Source: an uncultured Oscillospiraceae bacterium
GTDB taxonomy: Bacteria > Bacillota > Clostridia > Oscillospirales > Oscillospiraceae
Length of the DNA: 9,368 nucleotides
Assembly: GCA_934590505.1 (NCBI GenBank)
Contig: CAKTPC010000079.1
Location: 1-9,368, forward strand
Direction of reading: 5' to 3'
Position 1 is the stretch's first letter. Each line of letters starts with the position of its first letter. Below, in pieces: positions 6,016 through 9,368 of the stretch. The notes below the pieces were generated by a model. That model worked only from the letters and a program-made list of their open reading frames with translations, was not told the origin of the DNA and did no database searches. The translations under genes and the position numbers were made by a program.

Positions 6016-7256
6016 TAGCAAAGCTTCAGAAAAGATTTGTACGCATAGCGATGCTGTCGGTGCTGCTGGTCATGCTGCTGCTGAGCGTGATAGTGGACGT
6101 GACGAGCTTGGTGTCCACAAACTCAAGGCTCAACGAGGTGCTGAGCTTTATTGCCGAAAATCAGGGCAGCTTCCCAAGCCAGCAGCGGGGTGAGCACCCT
6201 GATGGAGAGCGCCCCGACCGCAGACCGAACGACCCGATAAATATCGAGACGCCGTTCTCTACGCGCTTTTTCGTCCTGCGCTATAATGATGCGGGCGAGC
6301 TTGAAAACGCCGACCTCAACAGTATCGCCGCAGTGACGGAGGAAAATGTGGATCATTACCTCTCAGTTGCGCTGAAGCACGGCGAGGGCTACGGCTATGT
6401 GAGCGGGTATAAGTACCTTGTGGTGCGCACCGGCGATGACAGAAACATGGCGGTGTTCCTCGACTGTTATCAGGACCTCCTATCTATTAAGGGGCAGCTG
6501 ACAGGCTCGGTCGCGGCGATAGTGTTCTGCACACTGATGACATATGTGCTGCTGCGGCTGTTCTCGCGCCGCGCGATAGACCCCGTGGTGCGCAGCGCCG
6601 AGCAGCAGAAGCAGTTCATTACCGACGCGGGGCACGAGCTGAAAACGCCGCTCACGGTCATTACGACCTGCCTGAGCGTGCTCGAAATGGAGACCGGCAA
6701 GAACAAGTGGATAGATAAAATACAGGCGCAGACGGATAAGATGCGCGACCTTGTGAACGATCTTGTGACGCTATCGCGCATGGATGAGGAGCGCCCGCCA
6801 GTGATAATGGCGGACTTCGATATCTCGGCGGCGGTCGCGGAGACGGCGGATTCATTCGTGGATTCGGCGCAGGCGGCGGGACTCACGCTGGAGCAGAACA
6901 TTGAAAGCAGCCTGAGCTATCACGGGGATGAGGCACAGATACGCCAGCTCTGCTCGATACTGCTGGATAACGCAGTGAAATACGCGCTGGATACGGCCCC
7001 GGTAAGGATCGGGCTCAAAAAGGATAAGGCGGGAGTCGTGCTGCGCTGCTCGAACGCCTGCGCGGACATTCCGCAGGAGGAGCTGAACAAGCTGTTCGAC
7101 CGTTTTTACAGACCGGATAAGTCGCGCTCCTCGGAGACTGGCGGCTTCGGCATAGGGCTGTCCATCGCGCGCAGCATAGCGCAGGCGCACAAGGGAACGA
7201 TAAAGGCTGCCGCGCCGCAGCCGGGGATAATAGAATTTACTGCTGTGCTGAAATGA
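6012..7256 (+). CDS. Membrane sensor histidine kinase (CiaH-like)
   Basis: 414 residues starting at the ATG within ATGA. TM1 is about 10-34 and TM2 about 164-184, with an extracellular sensor region (35-163) between. This region carries a charged proline-rich stretch (RGEHPDGERPDRRPNDP, 59-75) followed by ETPFSTRFFV, a pattern found in many Firmicute kinases of this group. There is no clear full HAMP domain, only a short linker. HisKA: phosphoacceptor H208 in DAGHELKTPL. HATPase: N-box LLDNAVKYA (N320), F-box LFDRFYR (361-367) and G2-box GGFGIGLSIA (377-386). The G1 box is degenerate (CSNACADIP, 346-354) with Asn where Asp is usual, as I recall for relatives, so activity is still likely. It partners with the upstream regulator. 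The signal is unknown. Confidence 0.92.
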   Translation: MIAKLQKRFVRIAMLSVLLVMLLLSVIVDVTSLVSTNSRLNEVLSFIAENQGSFPSQQRGEHPDGERPDRRPNDPINIETPFSTRFFVLRYNDAGELENADLNSIAAVTEENVDHYLSVALKHGEGYGYVSGYKYLVVRTGDDRNMAVFLDCYQDLLSIKGQLTGSVAAIVFCTLMTYVLLRLFSRRAIDPVVRSAEQQKQFITDAGHELKTPLTVITTCLSVLEMETGKNKWIDKIQAQTDKMRDLVNDLVTLSRMDEERPPVIMADFDISAAVAETADSFVDSAQAAGLTLEQNIESSLSYHGDEAQIRQLCSILLDNAVKYALDTAPVRIGLKKDKAGVVLRCSNACADIPQEELNKLFDRFYRPDKSRSSETGGFGIGLSIARSIAQAHKGTIKAAAPQPGIIEFTAVLK

Positions 7257-7260
7257 AAAT

Positions 7261-7292
7261 GCGCGCCGTACCTGCATCAAGGTACGGCGCGC
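7261..7292. terminator. Bidirectional terminator between convergent genes
   Basis: A perfect 12-bp GC-rich stem, GCGCGCCGTACC (7261-7272) with GGTACGGCGCGC (7281-7292), has an 8-nt loop. It starts 4 nt after the kinase stop and ends 18 nt before the minus-strand phosphatase gene's stop. The minus-strand tail ATTTTCATTT gives a good U-run. The plus-strand tail GGTTTATG is weaker. Confidence 0.85.
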
Positions 7293-7310
7293 GGTTTATG
7301 TATATATGTA

Positions 7311-8132
7311 TTACAGGCTCTTGAGGATTTCGTGCAGCTCGTGAACGTCGGCAAGGACGTAGTCCGGCTTGCGCTCGGCCTCGTCTACCATCTTCTTATC
7401 CGTCTCGCCCGAGAGAACGAGCACGGAGACGGAGCCCGCGTTCTGTGCAACGGCAATGTCGGTATACAGCCTGTCGCCGACAGCGCATATTTTCTCATTG
7501 GGGATGCCGGTCATGGCGGAGATGACGTCTATCATGTTGCGGTTGGGCTTGCCGATGTAGTTCGGCTTCACGCCGCTGGAGGCGGTGAGCAGGGCGCAGA
7601 TGCTGCCGCAGTCGGGCAGGACCTCGCCGCGCGGCATGGGGCAGACCCAGTCGGGATTGGCCGCGATGAAGTGCGCGCCGCGGCGCAGGAAGTGGACGGC
7701 TTTGTCGAGCTTTTCATACACAAGCTCAGTATCAAAGCCCTGTACTACAACGTCAACATCCTCGGCCTCGGTGTGCCCAAGCTCGTCATTCACAAGATTT
7801 ATGCCGTAGCTGACAAGCTCACGGTAAAACGCTTTCGTACCGGCGAGGTACACCTTAGCACCGGGGTGGTGCTGGTTGAGGTACATGCCAGTCGCCATGC
7901 CGGAGGTGAACACGTTCTCACGCTCGCACGGGAAGCCGAGGCGGCGCAGACGCGTGATGTAATCCTCACCGGCGCGGGAGGAATTATTCGTAAGGTATAT
8001 GTATTTCTTGCCGAGGCGGGGGAGATCCTCCAACAGCTCTATGGCGCCTTCGTATACATTGTCACCCAGATAAAGTGTGCCGTCCATGTCAAAAAGGAAC
8101 AGTTCGGTGTTTTTCAGCTTGTCGTAATTCAT
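7311..8132 (-). CDS. HAD superfamily IIA phosphatase (NagD/PNPPase-like)
   Basis: 273 residues, full length for HAD-IIA. Motif I DMDGT has nucleophile D15 and acid/base D17. Motif II TNNSS starts at T48. Motif III is GKPNRNM with K195, the usual position in this subfamily. Motif IV GDRLYTD has D220 and D225 for Mg2+. The roughly 170-residue insert between motifs II and III is the C2A cap that sets substrate choice. Relatives dephosphorylate sugar phosphates, nucleotides or p-nitrophenyl phosphate; the substrate here cannot be told. A GGAGG on the minus strand shortly before the ATG confirms the start. It appears to be a single-gene unit with its own promoter (8180-8207) and terminator (7261-7292). 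Confidence 0.93.
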   Translation of the reverse strand: MNYDKLKNTELFLFDMDGTLYLGDNVYEGAIELLEDLPRLGKKYIYLTNNSSRAGEDYITRLRRLGFPCERENVFTSGMATGMYLNQHHPGAKVYLAGTKAFYRELVSYGINLVNDELGHTEAEDVDVVVQGFDTELVYEKLDKAVHFLRRGAHFIAANPDWVCPMPRGEVLPDCGSICALLTASSGVKPNYIGKPNRNMIDVISAMTGIPNEKICAVGDRLYTDIAVAQNAGSVSVLVLSGETDKKMVDEAERKPDYVLADVHELHEILKSL

Positions 8133-8179
8133 TGCATCCTCCGATTTTCAGTTAGATTTACCGGTAATTTGGTATGCCC

Positions 8180-8207
8180 ATTATATCATAGATTTCCCGA
8201 ACGTCCA
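8180..8207 (-). promoter_or_regulatory. Promoter of the HAD phosphatase gene
   Basis: On the minus strand a perfect TATAAT (8180-8185) lies 16 bp after TGGACG (8202-8207; 4/6 to TTGACA). This predicts a start near 8173 and a leader of about 40 nt. The 10-bp palindrome TTACCGGTAA (8158-8167) falls in that leader. Confidence 0.7.
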
Positions 8208-8267
8208 GCAGAATAATTGAGGAAGCGTGTATAGACATGAGTCATAAAGCGTCGCAGTATAAAACAA

Positions 8268-8294
8268 CGTCCGGTTCGTGGTTTGAACCGGACG
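8268..8294 (-). terminator. Terminator of the EamA-type transporter gene
   Basis: CGTCCGGTTC (8268-8277) pairs perfectly with GAACCGGACG (8285-8294) around a 7-nt loop. On the minus strand the stem is followed by TTGTTTTAT. It lies just past the stop codon at 8304-8306. Confidence 0.85.
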
Positions 8295-8303
8295 CCGGTA
8301 TAT

Positions 8304-9176
8304 TCATTTCTTTTTCACTGGCATGGGAAGCTCGGCGATGACCGTCGCAGCGATCATAAGTCCGCAGCCGAGAAGCTCGCGCCCGGTCATCCGCTGGCCG
8401 AGAACCAGCGCGCCTGACACTGCGCCGAAGAAAGCTTCAAGGCTCAGCAGCAGGGAGACGACCGCGGGGTTGCCGCCTTTCTGTGCGAGGATCTGGAAGG
8501 TATAGCCAAGGCAGCTTGAAAAAACGGCTATATAGAGCAGCGGTAATATGCATGCCCGTATTCCGGAGAGAGTTATCTCCTCAAGCGGCAGCGCAGCGAG
8601 AGACGACAGCACGGCGACGACGAGGAACATTCCGCAGCTGAGCACAAGCCCGTCGACCTTAAAGCTGAACCTGTCGACTGCGAGGATCTGAACAGTGAAC
8701 AGGAAAGCGCCCAGCAGGAGGATCAGGTCGGTGGAGGATATCGAGAAGCCATCAGTGATGCAGAGAAAATACATACCTGTGACGGCGACAGCGACGGCGA
8801 TCCAATGGCGGGGCGGCAGAGAGTGCTTAAAGAACATCTGCCCTATCGGGACGAGCACGATATACAGTGCTGTCACGAAACCGGCCTTACCGGCGGAAGC
8901 GCCGAGGTTGAGGGCGAGCTGCTGCGTATTTGAGGCGGCAAACAGAGCTGTGCCGCAGATGAGGCTTCCGAGGATTATATCACGCCTTGTGCCTATATCA
9001 GCCTTCCTGCGCAGCAGGCAGACGATGAGCAGCACAAAAAAAGCAATGATAGAACGCAGAGCAGTTATCGTGAACGCCCCGAGATACTGCGCGCATATGC
9101 TCTGAGCGGAGAATGCGGCGCCCCAGATGATAGCGGCGAGCAATGCAAAAAGTGACTGACGGTTATTTCTCTTCAT
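8304..9176 (-). CDS. EamA/DMT-family 10-TM permease
   Basis: 290 residues, the standard size for two tandem EamA domains (about 8-138 and 148-283). The N-terminal AAIIWGAAFSAQ resembles the family's WGxxF signature in TM1. About ten hydrophobic segments run to the end, closing with a charged tail PVKKK that should be cytoplasmic. The family exports or imports small metabolites such as amino acids, nucleotide-sugar precursors or quaternary compounds. No substrate can be assigned here. The start at 9176 has a strong AAGGAG (9183-9188) upstream. A longer in-frame start at 9254 is rejected because it lies upstream of the predicted promoter (9213-9241). It is a single-gene unit between its own promoter and terminator. 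Confidence 0.9.
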   Translation of the reverse strand: MKRNNRQSLFALLAAIIWGAAFSAQSICAQYLGAFTITALRSIIAFFVLLIVCLLRRKADIGTRRDIILGSLICGTALFAASNTQQLALNLGASAGKAGFVTALYIVLVPIGQMFFKHSLPPRHWIAVAVAVTGMYFLCITDGFSISSTDLILLLGAFLFTVQILAVDRFSFKVDGLVLSCGMFLVVAVLSSLAALPLEEITLSGIRACILPLLYIAVFSSCLGYTFQILAQKGGNPAVVSLLLSLEAFFGAVSGALVLGQRMTGRELLGCGLMIAATVIAELPMPVKKK

Positions 9177-9212
9177 TGATAACTCCTTGCACGGTCGGAT
9201 AAAAACATTACG

Positions 9213-9241
9213 AGTATAAATCCTGTTAAGAATTAAGTCAA
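9213..9241 (-). promoter_or_regulatory. Promoter of the EamA-type transporter gene
   Basis: On the minus strand TTGACT (9236-9241) and TATACT (9213-9218) are separated by exactly 17 bp, each 5/6 to consensus. Predicted start near 9206, leader about 30 nt. Confidence 0.8.
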
Positions 9242-9260
9242 TAGACATTTCCAAAACTCC

Positions 9261-9289
9261 TTGACAATGCGGGGACGGTATGTTAACAT
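9261..9289 (+). promoter_or_regulatory. Plus-strand promoter feeding the edge riboswitch
   Basis: A perfect TTGACA (9261-9266), 17-bp spacer and TAACAT (9284-9289) are preceded by TG one base upstream (extended -10). Transcription would begin about 9296, right before the riboswitch-like sequence. It is divergent from the transporter promoter. Confidence 0.7.
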
Positions 9290-9302
9290 AGCCTAACGTT
9301 AA
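9283..9302. promoter_or_regulatory. Possible metalloregulator operator over the -10
   Basis: An imperfect palindrome, TTAAC-N10-GTTAA, overlaps the -10 and start site. Its core TAGCCTAAC matches half of the DtxR/IdeR-type consensus (TTAGGTTAGCCTAACCTAA). Only about 6 of 10 symmetric pairs match, so this is tentative. Confidence 0.3.
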
Positions 9303-9368
9303 AAGGGAGTAGTTGCAAAGGCATGGTCAACAATCTCCTGGGAGTTCTCCCGGTGGTCATGCGCCTGT
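9300..9368 (+). promoter_or_regulatory. yybP-ykoY (Mn2+) riboswitch, truncated by the window end
   Basis: AAAAGGGAGTAG (9301-9312) resembles the conserved AAAGGGGAGUAG loop of the manganese-sensing yybP-ykoY class, and GTCAACA (9326-9332) the GUCAA element on the other leg. Bases 9319-9325 (AGGCATG) pair with 9358-9366 with one bulged G. They enclose an inner hairpin (9338-9343 with 9348-9353, loop GTTC). This order of conserved loop, stem, GUCAA and inner hairpin matches my memory of the Lactococcus structure. The closing P1 strand and the controlled gene lie outside the window. Such riboswitches typically activate Mn2+ exporters (MntP, TerC-like, P-type ATPases). Confidence 0.6.

Noticed and set aside
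7332..8216. A 294-residue plus-strand open frame opposite the HAD phosphatase
   Set aside because: The minus strand carries all HAD motifs, a ribosome binding site and a promoter; the plus frame is an antisense shadow.
9177..9254. Longer N-terminus for the EamA transporter (start at 9254)
   Set aside because: The added segment spans the predicted promoter and lacks a ribosome binding site, whereas the start at 9176 has a strong AAGGAG.
9323..9368. Open frame from ATG 9323 at the right edge
   Set aside because: The ATG lies inside a predicted riboswitch stem and lacks a properly spaced ribosome binding site; the sequence is better explained as structured RNA.

Overview
The window looks like chromosomal DNA of a gut-type Firmicute, most likely Clostridia near Oscillospiraceae/Ruminococcaceae. 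This is inferred from moderately high GC, AGGAGG-type ribosome binding sites, Gram-positive style signal peptide and promoters, and the families present. No rRNA, tRNA, CRISPR array or phage gene was seen. All seven complete genes appear intact.

Layout. (1) At 100-2835 a plus-strand operon holds a NagB-like protein, phosphoglucosamine mutase (glmM) and a GlmU-C-terminus-like acetyltransferase. It ends in a strong terminator. The three together point to the GlcN-6-P to GlcN-1-P to GlcNAc-1-P route toward UDP-GlcNAc and peptidoglycan, although the NagB-like protein has lost a key catalytic residue. (2) At 2882-3260 a 379-bp non-coding element has perfect 15-bp terminal inverted repeats and flanking TA dinucleotides (MITE-like). 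It sits between the convergent ends of the operon and the next gene. (3) At 3293-5167 (minus) lies a secreted beta-helix protein with seven 13-residue proline-rich repeats. (4) A divergent intergenic region (5168-5340) separates it from a CiaRH-like two-component system (response regulator 5341-6015, kinase 6012-7256). That region carries two head-away copies of a CTTTA-N6-CTTTA motif, each 9 nt upstream of a -10 hexamer. This suggests that one regulator drives both its own operon and the secreted protein. (5) A bidirectional terminator follows, then two minus-strand single genes: a HAD-IIA sugar-phosphatase-like enzyme (7311-8132) and a 10-TM EamA/DMT permease (8304-9176). Each has its own promoter. 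(6) At the right edge a plus-strand promoter runs into what looks like a truncated yybP-ykoY manganese riboswitch. Its gene lies outside the window.

The most interesting unit is the secreted repeat protein plus its divergent two-component system with mirror-image operators. Next are the TA-flanked element and the edge riboswitch.
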